Assembly: GCF_001544835.2 (NCBI RefSeq)
Contig: NZ_FCNX02000001.1
Span: forward strand, 62,001-126,000
Length of the DNA stretch: 64,000 bases
Origin: Caballeronia fortuita
Lineage (GTDB): Bacteria > Pseudomonadota > Gammaproteobacteria > Burkholderiales > Burkholderiaceae
Direction of reading: 5' to 3'
Both the position numbers and the translations under genes were made by a program. Position 1 is the first letter of the stretch. The number at the start of each line of letters is the position of its first letter. The notes below the pieces were generated by a model that saw nothing but the letters and a program-made list of their open reading frames with translations, made no database searches and was not told the DNA's origin. Positions 50,538-59,058 of the stretch are shown piece by piece.

Positions 50538-51584
50538 TCATTTGATGCGCTCGAACCCCACCTTTCGCCCTTCCCGCTCACTCTGCATCGCCAACTCGAT
50601 GATCGTCATTACATCGACCGCATCCTGCGGCGAAACCGGGAACGGCTTGCCATCCAGAATGGATGCCGCCAGCGCGCGGTAATACTCGACGTACGCGCCA
50701 TCCTTGGTCGCGAACTCATGGCGAAGATCGAGATCGCCGTCGACTTCGCGCAGCACGCCCGGCGGATTCTTCGCGAATTCTGGATTGCCCGGCCGCATTC
50801 CCGAACGCAGTTGATCTTCCTGCGTATCCAGCCCGTTCTTCACGTAACTGCCACGCGTGCCGTGGATCGCGAAACGCGGCGGCTCCAGCGCCGCGAGCGC
50901 ACTCGCGTGCAGGACGACTTCCTTGTCGTCGTAACCGAGCACCAGATGCACGTAATCCGGCGCGTGCGCGTGATCGCGATGCGCCTTCACGAACGCCGTC
51001 ACCGTCTGCGGCGCGCCGAACAGCGTCAGCGCCTGATCGATCAGATGCGGTCCCAGATCGAACAGCAAGCCGCCGCCGCGCTCCGCTTCCTCGCGCCACC
51101 GCTGTGGCACTTTCGGGCGAAAACGGTCGAAGTGCGATTCGTAATGCGTGATGCGCCCGAGCCGCCCGCTCTCGATCAGCGCACGCACCGTCATGAAATC
51201 GCCGTCCCAGCGGCGATTGTGAAACGGCGCGAACACGAGGCCTTTTTGCTGCGCGAGATCGGCGAGCGTGCGGGCGTCGCGAGCGGAAAGCGTGACCGGC
51301 TTGTCGACCACGACGTGCTTGCCCGCCGACAGCGCCCGATGCGCGAGGTCGAAGTGCGTGTCGTTCGGCGTCGCGACCACGACGCAATCGAGTTCGTCGA
51401 TGGCGAGCAGCGCATCGAAATCGGCGACGATCCGCGCATTCGGATAGTCGGCCTGCGCGCGCTCGGCCTGCGACGTGGCGATCGCCGTCACTTCGGCGCG
51501 GCCGCAATGCTCGATGACGGGCGCGTGAAAAGTCGCGCCGGCGAGGCCGTAACCCATTACGCCGACCTTCAGTGCTGTTTCCAT
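50538..51584 (-). CDS. Gfo/Idh/MocA-family oxidoreductase (YdgJ-like)
   Basis: 348 residues. The N-terminal Rossmann motif is VGVMGYGLAGATFHAPVI, then VVATPNDTHFDLAHRALSAGKHVVVDKPVT with the conserved KP of the family, and GGGLLFDLGPHLIDQALTLFG with the catalytic-site D/H. It is an NAD(P)-dependent sugar or cyclitol dehydrogenase of unknown substrate. It lies upstream of the gcv leader on the same strand but is likely transcribed separately. It is divergent from rep. Confidence 0.9.
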   Translation of the reverse strand: METALKVGVMGYGLAGATFHAPVIEHCGRAEVTAIATSQAERAQADYPNARIVADFDALLAIDELDCVVVATPNDTHFDLAHRALSAGKHVVVDKPVTLSARDARTLADLAQQKGLVFAPFHNRRWDGDFMTVRALIESGRLGRITHYESHFDRFRPKVPQRWREEAERGGGLLFDLGPHLIDQALTLFGAPQTVTAFVKAHRDHAHAPDYVHLVLGYDDKEVVLHASALAALEPPRFAIHGTRGSYVKNGLDTQEDQLRSGMRPGNPEFAKNPPGVLREVDGDLDLRHEFATKDGAYVEYYRALAASILDGKPFPVSPQDAVDVMTIIELAMQSEREGRKVGFERIK

Positions 51585-51727
51585 GCGGGCATCGTCCTGT
51601 TGGGAAATCGATCGGATATTGTGGCACGAACGAGGGCCGGAACCGTGCCGCTTCTATCGTGTTAACATCGCCCTCTCCTTTGCGCGCAGGTAACAGCTAG
51701 GCGCGCCCAAACTCCAAAGCCAAAACG

Positions 51728-53815
51728 ATGTCCGCTGGTCTGAACGCCGCGCAAAGCGAAGCCGTGCGCTATCTCGATGGTCCCTGTCTCGTGCTCGCCG
51801 GCGCCGGCAGCGGCAAGACGCGCGTGATCACGCAGAAGATCGCGCATCTGATCGAAAGGCGCGGCTTCGAGCCGAAGCACATCGCCGCGCTCACCTTCAC
51901 GAACAAGGCCGCGCTCGAAATGCGCGAGCGCACCGCGAAGCTCCTCGAAGGCAAGACGCTCACCGCGCCCGGCAAGGAAGGGCGCAAGATTCCCGTCAAT
52001 CAGTTGACGATCTGCACGTTTCACTCGCTCGGCGTGCAGATCATGCGGCAGGAAGCGGAACACGTCGGACTGAAGCCGCAGTTTTCCATCATGGATTCCG
52101 ACGACTGCTTCGGCATGGTTCAGGAGCAGCTCGGCACGACGGACAAAGGCCTGATCCGCAAGATCCAGTCGATCATCTCGCTGTGGAAGAACGCGATGGT
52201 CTCGCCCGATCAGGCCTCCGTGCTCGCGAGCAGCGAGGACGAGCATCAGGCGGCGATCGTGTATCGGAGTTACGCGGCGACATTGCACGCGTACCAGGCG
52301 CTCGATTTCGACGATCTGATCCTGCGGCCCGCGCAGCTTTTCGCGGAGAACGAGCAGGTGCGCGACAAGTGGCAGAACCGCCTGCGCTATCTGCTGATCG
52401 ACGAGTACCAGGACACGAACGCGTGCCAGTATGAACTGGTGAAGCAGCTTGCCGGCCCGCGCGCGGCGTTCACCGCCGTCGGCGACGACGATCAGGCGAT
52501 CTACGGCTGGCGCGGCGCGACCATCGAAAATCTCGCGCAGCTCGGCAAGGATTTCCCGAAGCTGCACGTCATCAAGCTGGAGCAGAACTATCGGTCGACG
52601 GTGCGGATTCTGACGGCGGCGAACAACGTCATCGCAAACAATCCGAAGCTGTTCGAGAAGAAGCTCTGGTCCGAGCACGGCATGGGCGACACGATTACCG
52701 TGACCGGCTGCAACGACGAAGAGCACGAAGCGGAGTCCGTCGTGTTCCGCTTGTCGGCGCACAAGTTCGAGCGGCGCACGTCGTTTCGCGATTACGCGAT
52801 TCTCTATCGCGGCAACTTTCAGGCGCGCATCTTCGAACAGGTGTTGCGGCGCGAGCGCATTCCGTATGTGCTCTCGGGCGGGCAATCGTTCTTCGACAAG
52901 GCCGAGATCAAGGATCTGATCGCGTATCTGCGTCTGATCGCCAATCCCGACGACGATCCCGCGTTCATCCGCGCGATCACCACGCCGCGGCGCGGCGTCG
53001 GCAACACGACGCTCGAAGCGCTCGGCGCGTTCGCGGGCGCGGCGAAAGTGTCGCTGTTCGAGGCGGTGTTCATGGGCGGCATCGAGGCGCGTCTTTCGGC
53101 ACGGCAGGTCGAGCCGCTGCGCACGTTCTGCGAATGGATGCGCCGTCTCTCCGATCGCGCCGACCGCGATCCCGCGACCGAAGTCCTCGACGACATGATG
53201 GAAGCCATCCACTACGAGTCGTATCTCTACGACGCGTACGACGAGCGCCAGGCGCAGTCGAAATGGCAGAACGTGCTCGAATTTCTCGAATGGCTGAAGC
53301 GCAAGGGTACGAAGCCGGAGGCCGCGCCCGGTACGGAGCAGACCGGTTTCGATACCGCCGACGGTTTCGCCGATGAAGGCAAGAACCTGCTCGGCCTGAT
53401 TCAGACCGTCGCGCTGATGTCGATGCTCGAAGGCAAGGAAGAGGATCCGGATGCGGTGCGGCTGTCGACGGTGCATGCGTCGAAGGGGCTGGAATATCCG
53501 CACGTGTTTCTGGTGGGCGTCGAGGAAGGCATCATGCCGCATCGCGGCGGTTCGGACGATGACGCGCCCGTCGACGATGCGCGTATCGAAGAAGAGCGGC
53601 GGCTGATGTACGTGGCGATCACGCGGGCGCAGCGCAGTCTGCATCTGAACTGGTGCAAGAAGCGCAAGCGCGCGCGGGAGACGGTGGTGTGCGAGCCGTC
53701 GCGGTTCATCCCCGAGATGCTGCTCGACGATGCCCCGCCGCCGACGGCCGAAGAAGCGCCCCTGTCGCCGAAGGATCGCATGGCGATGTTGAAGGCGATG
53801 TTGCAGAAGGGATGA
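51728..53815 (+). CDS. rep: ATP-dependent DNA helicase Rep
   Basis: 695 residues. It has SF1A helicase motifs: Q/Walker A LVLAGAGSGKTRVITQKIAHLI (Lys30), motif Ia ALTFTNKAALEM, motif II LLIDEYQDTNACQYEL, motif III VGDDDQAIYGWRGA, motif IV EQNYRSTVRIL, motif V STVHASKGLEYPHVF, motif VI YVAITRAQRSL. Length and the lack of an extended UvrD C-terminus point to Rep, which translocates 3'-5' and helps replication forks past proteins. It is monocistronic and ends at a terminator shared with the cytochrome gene. Confidence 0.93.
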   Translation: MSAGLNAAQSEAVRYLDGPCLVLAGAGSGKTRVITQKIAHLIERRGFEPKHIAALTFTNKAALEMRERTAKLLEGKTLTAPGKEGRKIPVNQLTICTFHSLGVQIMRQEAEHVGLKPQFSIMDSDDCFGMVQEQLGTTDKGLIRKIQSIISLWKNAMVSPDQASVLASSEDEHQAAIVYRSYAATLHAYQALDFDDLILRPAQLFAENEQVRDKWQNRLRYLLIDEYQDTNACQYELVKQLAGPRAAFTAVGDDDQAIYGWRGATIENLAQLGKDFPKLHVIKLEQNYRSTVRILTAANNVIANNPKLFEKKLWSEHGMGDTITVTGCNDEEHEAESVVFRLSAHKFERRTSFRDYAILYRGNFQARIFEQVLRRERIPYVLSGGQSFFDKAEIKDLIAYLRLIANPDDDPAFIRAITTPRRGVGNTTLEALGAFAGAAKVSLFEAVFMGGIEARLSARQVEPLRTFCEWMRRLSDRADRDPATEVLDDMMEAIHYESYLYDAYDERQAQSKWQNVLEFLEWLKRKGTKPEAAPGTEQTGFDTADGFADEGKNLLGLIQTVALMSMLEGKEEDPDAVRLSTVHASKGLEYPHVFLVGVEEGIMPHRGGSDDDAPVDDARIEEERRLMYVAITRAQRSLHLNWCKKRKRARETVVCEPSRFIPEMLLDDAPPPTAEEAPLSPKDRMAMLKAMLQKG

Positions 53816-53839
53816 TGCGTTTGCCGCCTTGCCAATGAG

Positions 53840-53862
53840 AAACCCCGCTGACGCGGGGTTTT
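53840..53862. terminator. Bidirectional terminator between rep and the cytochrome c gene
   Basis: A perfect 8-bp stem AACCCCGC/GCGGGGTT with loop TGAC is flanked by A's on the left and T's on the right, so it works on both strands. It lies between two convergent stop codons. Confidence 0.9.
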
Positions 53863-53869
53863 CTGGGGC

Positions 53870-54760
53870 TTACTTCGCTGCGTTCGCCATGTAATCGACG
53901 GCGGCTTTCACGTCCGCATCCGATGCGTTCGATCCGCCCTTCGGCGGCATCGCGCCCTTGCCGTGCAGCGCGTAGTTGTAGACGGTTTCCATCGGCTCCT
54001 TGAGGCGCGGCGCCCACGCAGCCTTGTCGCCGAACTTCGGTGCGCCGAGCACGCCCGCCGCGTGACATGCCTGACAGACCTGTTCGTAGAGCGCCTTTCC
54101 GGCCTGAGCGGCATCGGCGCTTTGCGCGCCCGCTGCGGGCGCCGCCGATGTCTGCGGCACCGAGGCCAGCGCGGCCACGGCGGCAGCGGCTTGAGCGTTT
54201 TCGTTGGAACTTGCTGCTGCCGGCGCAGCCGCCGCAGCCGATGCGCCTGCCGCCGCGCCCGGCGCGGGCTCCGCCGGTTCGGCGAACTTGCCGCCGCTGC
54301 CGTTGGCCATGTAGACGACGGCGCGCGCGATCTCGAAGTCGCTGTAGTCGTCAGGGCTGGTGCCGCCGCGCGCGGGCATCGCGCCTTTGCCGTTGAGCGC
54401 GTTGTGCAGAAGCGTGTCATAACCTTCGCTGATGCGCGGGGCCCACGCGCCGGCGTCGCCGAACTTGGGTGCGCCCGCGGTGCCAGCGGCGTGGCAGGCG
54501 GAACATACAGCCTTGAAAACTTCCTCGCCGGTTTTGTAGACGCGCGGCGCGTTGGCGTCGCGGACATCGACCTGAGCGGCGGGCGCGATGCGCTCTTTCA
54601 CCGACTGTTCGATGTCCGTGCCCGCGCCGATGCGCGTGGAGTTGTTCACGTACACCGCGAGCAGGATGATGATGGCGACCGGGATGCCGAATCCCGCGAT
54701 GACCGCGGCGATGAGTTGGCCGGGTGTCTTGATCGGGGCTCCGTGGGGTGCTTCGCTCAT
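53870..54760 (-). CDS. Membrane-anchored di-haem cytochrome c (c5-like)
   Basis: 296 residues: one N-terminal membrane span (QLIAAVIAGFGIPVAIIILLAVYV) that anchors the protein, and two class I cytochrome c domains, each with a CxxCH haem site (C86-C89-H90 and a CQACH near residue 231) and a later AMP-type Met ligand (GKGAMPARGG, GKGAMPPKGG). An Ala-rich linker joins them. It probably transfers electrons in the periplasm between respiratory complexes and terminal oxidases or other acceptors. Confidence 0.9.
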   Translation of the reverse strand: MSEAPHGAPIKTPGQLIAAVIAGFGIPVAIIILLAVYVNNSTRIGAGTDIEQSVKERIAPAAQVDVRDANAPRVYKTGEEVFKAVCSACHAAGTAGAPKFGDAGAWAPRISEGYDTLLHNALNGKGAMPARGGTSPDDYSDFEIARAVVYMANGSGGKFAEPAEPAPGAAAGASAAAAAPAAASSNENAQAAAAVAALASVPQTSAAPAAGAQSADAAQAGKALYEQVCQACHAAGVLGAPKFGDKAAWAPRLKEPMETVYNYALHGKGAMPPKGGSNASDADVKAAVDYMANAAK

Positions 54761-55071
54761 GCTTGTCTCGTCTCCCGTTTTTTGGTGTGAGTCGGTTCAG
54801 TGACAGCGTGACAGCTCATGCATGGCGCTAGAGCGCGCCTTGGGGAAAGGCACGGTCGATTATAGACGGAACGCTTAACTGACGGCACGGAGTGGCCGGC
54901 GCGGCGGAGCGGGCGTTTACCCGAATCGTGTGATGCTTCGTGACTTGTTTCGCACGGCGCTCGAACGCCCGCACGATGGACGGCGTCACGAAAAACAGGT
55001 ATTCTTTCGGATTCGCATGGGCCTTGCAGCCGTCTTACGGCAAGTTGTTCCTCCGCAAGCCCTTCTCCGAT
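54761..55071. other. Intergenic region between the cytochrome c gene and tRNA-Arg
   Basis: No gene is seen. A perfect TATAAT on the - strand at 54859-54864 is a candidate -10 for the cytochrome c gene, about 95 bases before its start, without a clear -35. The tRNA promoter must lie in the right part; TATTCT near 55009 is only a weak candidate. Confidence 0.4.
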
Positions 55072-55147
55072 GCGCCCGTAGCTCAATGGATAGAGTACTG
55101 CCCTCCGAAGGCAGGGGTTGCTGGTTCGATCCCAGCCGGGCGCGCCA
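55072..55147 (+). tRNA. tRNA-Arg, anticodon CCG
   Basis: 76 bases with a full cloverleaf. The acceptor stem GCGCCCG pairs with CGGGCGC, followed by discriminator G and an encoded CCA. The D-arm is GCTCAATGGATAGAGTA. The anticodon arm CTGCC-CTCCGAA-GGCAG gives anticodon CCG (codon CGG, arginine). The T-arm is GCTGG-TTCGATC-CCAGC. A NYN-domain gene starts 161 bases downstream. Confidence 0.97.
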
Positions 55148-55308
55148 AGATTCTCACCTCATCAAACTCGCGACCAGCCGCGGCGCACTTTCAGAATCTT
55201 TCATCCGTCGGTTCGTATATCATTTGGACATCCCGCCCTTGGCAGTAAGCCGTCCGCCCATTCCGGACACGCCGAACCCTCGGGCGTTTTCATGTCTGGA
55301 GTCAGGAA

Positions 55309-56010
55309 GTGCCGACTGCTGTGCTGATAGACGGGGCTTACTTCGTCAAACGATTCCGTCAGATCGAACCTCAAAACGCGTACAACGCCCAGCGTGCATC
55401 GGAGCAGGCTTTTCGCTGGGCCGTCGCTCACTTGCACGAAAGCCGTAGTCGTACCAAGCATGATCTCTATCGGATTTTCTTCTACGACTGCCCGCCTGTG
55501 CAGAAGAAGCATCACAATCCAATCGACAAAAGACCCGTCGATTTCTCGAAGTCGACCGAAGCGATCTTCCGTCTCGAACTGCACGAACTTCTGAAAAAGA
55601 AGAGAAAGCTGGCGCTGCGCCTCGGCCATCTCGCCGGCGATTCGGGCTGGACGATCAAGCCTTTCGTCGTCGGCGAGTTGCTAAAAGGTCGCAAGAAATT
55701 CGAGGAACTTGCCGCCGACGACGTCTATCTCGATGTCAGGCAAAAAGGTGTCGACATGCGCATCGGCCTCGACATCGCTTCGCTGTCTTTCAAGAAGCAG
55801 GTTCGCCAGATCGTCTTGATTGCCGGTGATGCCGATTTCGTACCCGCCGCGAAACTCGCGCGCCGCGAAGGCATCGATTTCATCCTCGATCCGATGTGGC
55901 AGTCGATACCAGCGAGTCTGAACGAACACATCGACGGACTGCGATCAACCTGTCCGCAGCCCGGCAAGCGGCCACGAATCGAATCGGCCGAAGCGCTTAA
56001 CGCTGCTTAG
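55309..56010 (+). CDS. NYN-domain (PIN-like) putative RNase
   Basis: 233 residues from a GTG start. The N-terminal strand with the catalytic-type Asp (AVLIDGAYF, Asp8), a central VDMRIGLDIASL (Asp149, Asp155) and IVLIAGDADFVPAAKLAR (Asp174, Asp176) give the four-acid pattern of NYN/LabA-like nucleases of the PIN superfamily. Such proteins cleave RNA in processing, toxin or defence roles. The gene is somewhat less GC-rich than neighbours, sits directly after a tRNA gene and overlaps the convergent Rieske gene by 14 bases. Its biological role here is unknown. Confidence 0.8.
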   Translation: MPTAVLIDGAYFVKRFRQIEPQNAYNAQRASEQAFRWAVAHLHESRSRTKHDLYRIFFYDCPPVQKKHHNPIDKRPVDFSKSTEAIFRLELHELLKKKRKLALRLGHLAGDSGWTIKPFVVGELLKGRKKFEELAADDVYLDVRQKGVDMRIGLDIASLSFKKQVRQIVLIAGDADFVPAAKLARREGIDFILDPMWQSIPASLNEHIDGLRSTCPQPGKRPRIESAEALNAA

Positions 56011-57001
56011 CATCGAGCTGGCTGATCGTCCCCCACCCAAACCCCATCCCCGCCAGCCACCTCCTATACCCCACCGCCATCCGATCGCACTTCTGATGCA
56101 GCTCCGCATCCAGCTCGAGCGGCAGGCGCTGCGGCCACTGCGATTCCACGATCGGCGTGTCCTGCATCAGGATCTCCATATTGAAGTCGTAGAGCTCCTG
56201 ATCCGAATGCGTCGAATCATCCTCATGAATGGACACGAGCCACGCGCGCGTCTCCGTTTGGGTCACCGGCGACGCCGCCAGCAGGATATGCAGCGCGCCC
56301 GTCCCGCCCGATGCCATCTTCGTCAGCTTCGCAATCAAAGGCCGCTTCACGCGATACACATAATCGATCATCGCGCCGCCCTGCCCCGGCATGCCCGCGG
56401 GTTGCCAGTATCGGCATTGCCGCGCTTCGAGACCTTCATCGCTCGCGACGACTTCGTAATCCGGCACTTCTGTATGCGTGTCCTCGCCCAGAATCCCCGC
56501 ATGCACGAACGAAAAGTGCGCCATATCCAGAAAGTTTTCGACGACACGCGGCGCCGATGACCGCACCGTCTGCGGCGCGAGATTGATGCGCCGTCCACCG
56601 GCAATCGCGGCTTCGGGAAAGAAATCGAGCGCATAAGCAGGCGCGCCGAAACACATCCAGACAACGCCGTATCGCTCCTCGCTTGCGAACGTCGTCGCGC
56701 ACGCGCGCTTCGAAGGACGCAACGACGGGTTCGACGGAATCCGCAAGCACTGTCCTTCGATGTCGTATTGCCAGCCGTGATACGGACACACGATCTGATC
56801 GCGCATCACGTGTCCGAGCGACAACTGCGCGCCCCGATGCGGACAGTAATCGCGCCACACATGCGCCGCGCCGGCGCTGTCGCGCCACACGACGATCCGC
56901 TCGTCCGCGACGACGAAACTCCGCGCGGCGCCGTCGGGCACGTCTTCGCTATTGCAGACCGGCAGCCATTCGCCCGCCAGAGAAACAGAATCGTCGCGCA
57001 T
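55997..57001 (-). CDS. Rieske-type aromatic-ring-hydroxylating oxygenase, catalytic subunit
   Basis: 334 residues from the ATG at 57001 (a GTG lies one codon upstream). The Rieske 2Fe-2S motifs are CPHRGAQLSLG (Cys53, His55) and CPYHGWQYD (Cys72, His75). The mononuclear-iron region is VVENFLDMAHFSFVHAGILG with the Asp and two His ligands. It resembles vanillate-O-demethylase/VanA-like oxygenases. A reductase partner is not adjacent and must come from elsewhere. Substrate is unknown. Confidence 0.88.
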   Translation of the reverse strand: MRDDSVSLAGEWLPVCNSEDVPDGAARSFVVADERIVVWRDSAGAAHVWRDYCPHRGAQLSLGHVMRDQIVCPYHGWQYDIEGQCLRIPSNPSLRPSKRACATTFASEERYGVVWMCFGAPAYALDFFPEAAIAGGRRINLAPQTVRSSAPRVVENFLDMAHFSFVHAGILGEDTHTEVPDYEVVASDEGLEARQCRYWQPAGMPGQGGAMIDYVYRVKRPLIAKLTKMASGGTGALHILLAASPVTQTETRAWLVSIHEDDSTHSDQELYDFNMEILMQDTPIVESQWPQRLPLELDAELHQKCDRMAVGYRRWLAGMGFGWGTISQLDAKQR

Positions 57002-57192
57002 CACGAGAACCGGAAATAGATGTCTAAAACCCGTTCATACACGAAACACAGCGTCTTCACAAAACGTTGCAAAATAGCGGATCGCTCGCTCGGCGCAATA
57101 CGATACGACTCCATTTTGCCGATGCCATGCGACGGGGCCGCAGTACAGAGCAGCAAAGATAAAAGAAAGAAATCACCAGTCAGGGGTTCAGT

Positions 57193-58302
57193 ATGGAGCA
57201 GGCGCATCACCCGGCACGCCGGACTTATGCCTTTGCATGGTTCGAGCACCGGAATCCCGAACGGGAACAGGCCACGCTGCGAATCTGGATGGGCGCGGCG
57301 GTCCTGCTGGCCTACGCCGTCTTCGCGTGGGTACGCCCTTCACACGATGCACTGCTCGTCGCACGCATCATCGCGCTTTACGTGTCGTACGGCGCGATCA
57401 CGCTGCTGATCCTGAGCCGCGTGCGCGCGCCTTCCGGCACGCGCCTCATCATCACGACCATCGCCGATCAAACGCTGCTCGGCATCGCGCTCGCCGCCGG
57501 CGGTTCGACCGCGCTGCCGCTCATCTGGGTGATGTTCTGGTTCCTGATCGGCTCGGGATGCCGCTACGGCAAGCGCCCGCTCGCCGTGTCGTGCGCGACG
57601 GCGCTCGTCATCGTCGTCGTGCTTGGGATCTGGCAGCCTTGGTGGCGCGAGAATCTGCCCGCCGCGATCGGTTTGGGGTTGAGCGTGCTCGGCGCATCGG
57701 TGTATCTGAGCGTGCTCGTCGACCGGCTCGGCAATGCCAATCGCGATCTCGCGCGGCAGGCATCGACCGATCCGCTCACGGGTCTGTCGAACCGGTATGC
57801 GCTCGAGCGCATCGTCGATCGTGCGATGACCTCGCCCGAAGCCAGCGGCGATAACCACACGGCGCTGCTACTGATCGACCTCGACGGCTTCAAGGAAGTC
57901 AACGACACCTACGGCCACGCCGTCGGCGACATGCTGCTGCAAGCCTTCGCGCAATCGCTCGCGAGGCGCATGCGCAAGTCGGACACCATCGCGCGTCTCG
58001 GCGGCGACGAGTTCGTCGTGCTCGCGCATCAGATGCGCGACCGCGCGGCCGTGCTTTCCGTGGCCGACAGCATTCATTCGACACTGCGCGCGATCACGTC
58101 CGTGCAGGAGCGGCCGGTGTCGGTATCGGCGAGCATCGGCGCGTGTTTGCTTTCCAGCGCGACGGCGGCGGCGAGCGGAACAACGAATCAGCCCGGCATG
58201 AGCGCCGTGCTGCGCGCCGCCGACCGCGCGATGTATCGCGCAAAAAGTCTCGGCGAAGGCAAGACCGTCTTCGCCGAGACGCGGGACTTCGAGGCCGGCT
58301 AA
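57193..58302 (+). CDS. Membrane-bound GGDEF diguanylate cyclase
   Basis: 369 residues: about five to six hydrophobic segments in residues 20-190 form the sensor part, then a GGDEF domain starting at DPLTGLSNRYALERI. The intact active site G270-G271-D272-E273-F274 is preceded by the inhibitory RxxD site (R261-K-S-D264). It should make c-di-GMP and be subject to product inhibition. It is convergent with fliA, and with ycgR also in the window it fits control of motility. No FliA promoter was found before it. Confidence 0.93.
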   Translation: MEQAHHPARRTYAFAWFEHRNPEREQATLRIWMGAAVLLAYAVFAWVRPSHDALLVARIIALYVSYGAITLLILSRVRAPSGTRLIITTIADQTLLGIALAAGGSTALPLIWVMFWFLIGSGCRYGKRPLAVSCATALVIVVVLGIWQPWWRENLPAAIGLGLSVLGASVYLSVLVDRLGNANRDLARQASTDPLTGLSNRYALERIVDRAMTSPEASGDNHTALLLIDLDGFKEVNDTYGHAVGDMLLQAFAQSLARRMRKSDTIARLGGDEFVVLAHQMRDRAAVLSVADSIHSTLRAITSVQERPVSVSASIGACLLSSATAAASGTTNQPGMSAVLRAADRAMYRAKSLGEGKTVFAETRDFEAG

Positions 58303-58308
58303 AAAACG

Positions 58309-59040
58309 TCAGGCTTCGACGCTCGTCCATGCCTGCTCGCGCAGCTTCGTGCGCAACCGTGCGACCGCCTGGCTGTGCAACTGGCACACGCGCGACTCGC
58401 TCACTTCCATCACCGCGCCGATTTCGCGCAGGTTCAGGCCGCGTTCGTAGTAGAGGCTCATCAGGAGCTTCTCGCGCTCGGGCAGCTTGTCGATGGCTTC
58501 GATCAGCGCGCCGCGCAGACTGTCGTCGAGCAGCGCCGAAAGCGGATCCGAACGGTCGACGCAATAGCGGTCGAGGAACGGCTCGTCGTCGGCGGAACGA
58601 TCGAAGTCTTCGTAGTAGATCAGCTGGCTGCCGTGCAGGTCCTGCAGCATCGACTGATACTCGTCGAGCGGCAACTGCATGTGCTCGGCGATTTCGGTCT
58701 CGCTCGCCGAGCGGCCGAGGTTCTGCTCGACCTTGTGCACCGCCGATTCCACCTCGCGCGAAGTCTTGCGCATGCTGCGCGGAAGCCAGTCGTTCGCGCG
58801 GAGTTCATCGAGCATCGCACCGCGAATGCGCTGGCTCGCGTACGTCTCGAACTGCGCACCCTGATCTTCCTTGTAGCGGCTGGCCGCATCCAGCAGGCCG
58901 ATCATGCCGGCCTGGATCAGATCGTCGAGATCGACGCTCGCCGGCATCTTGGCGACGAGTTGGAGCCCCAGCCGTCGAACGAGCGGTGCGTATTTCGTCA
59001 GCACTTCCGACTGTGAGAGTTTGCCTTGGGCGTTATACAT
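58309..59040 (-). CDS. fliA: Flagellar sigma-28 factor FliA
   Basis: 243 residues from the ATG at 59040, preceded by AGGTGA; a GTG lies three codons upstream. Region 2 (YAPLVRRLGLQLVAKMPASVDLDDLIQAGMIGLLDA) and region 4 (LPEREKLLMSLYYERGLNLREIGAVMEVSESRVCQLHSQA) are clear. It directs late flagellar genes, including the flgM and ycgR promoters found in this window, and is inhibited by FlgM. It lies 10-19 bases after flhG. Confidence 0.97.
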   Translation of the reverse strand: MYNAQGKLSQSEVLTKYAPLVRRLGLQLVAKMPASVDLDDLIQAGMIGLLDAASRYKEDQGAQFETYASQRIRGAMLDELRANDWLPRSMRKTSREVESAVHKVEQNLGRSASETEIAEHMQLPLDEYQSMLQDLHGSQLIYYEDFDRSADDEPFLDRYCVDRSDPLSALLDDSLRGALIEAIDKLPEREKLLMSLYYERGLNLREIGAVMEVSESRVCQLHSQAVARLRTKLREQAWTSVEA

Positions 59041-59058
59041 CTTGGTCACCTATCTTGA

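Noticed and set aside
51662-53644. A 660-codon open frame on the - strand opposite rep
   Set aside because: All seven helicase motifs are on the + strand; the opposing frame is a compositional shadow.
55257-55295. Possible tRNA terminator (ACGCC...GGCGT then TTTT)
   Set aside because: The stem is only five base pairs with a large loop and lies over 100 bases after the tRNA; too weak to call.
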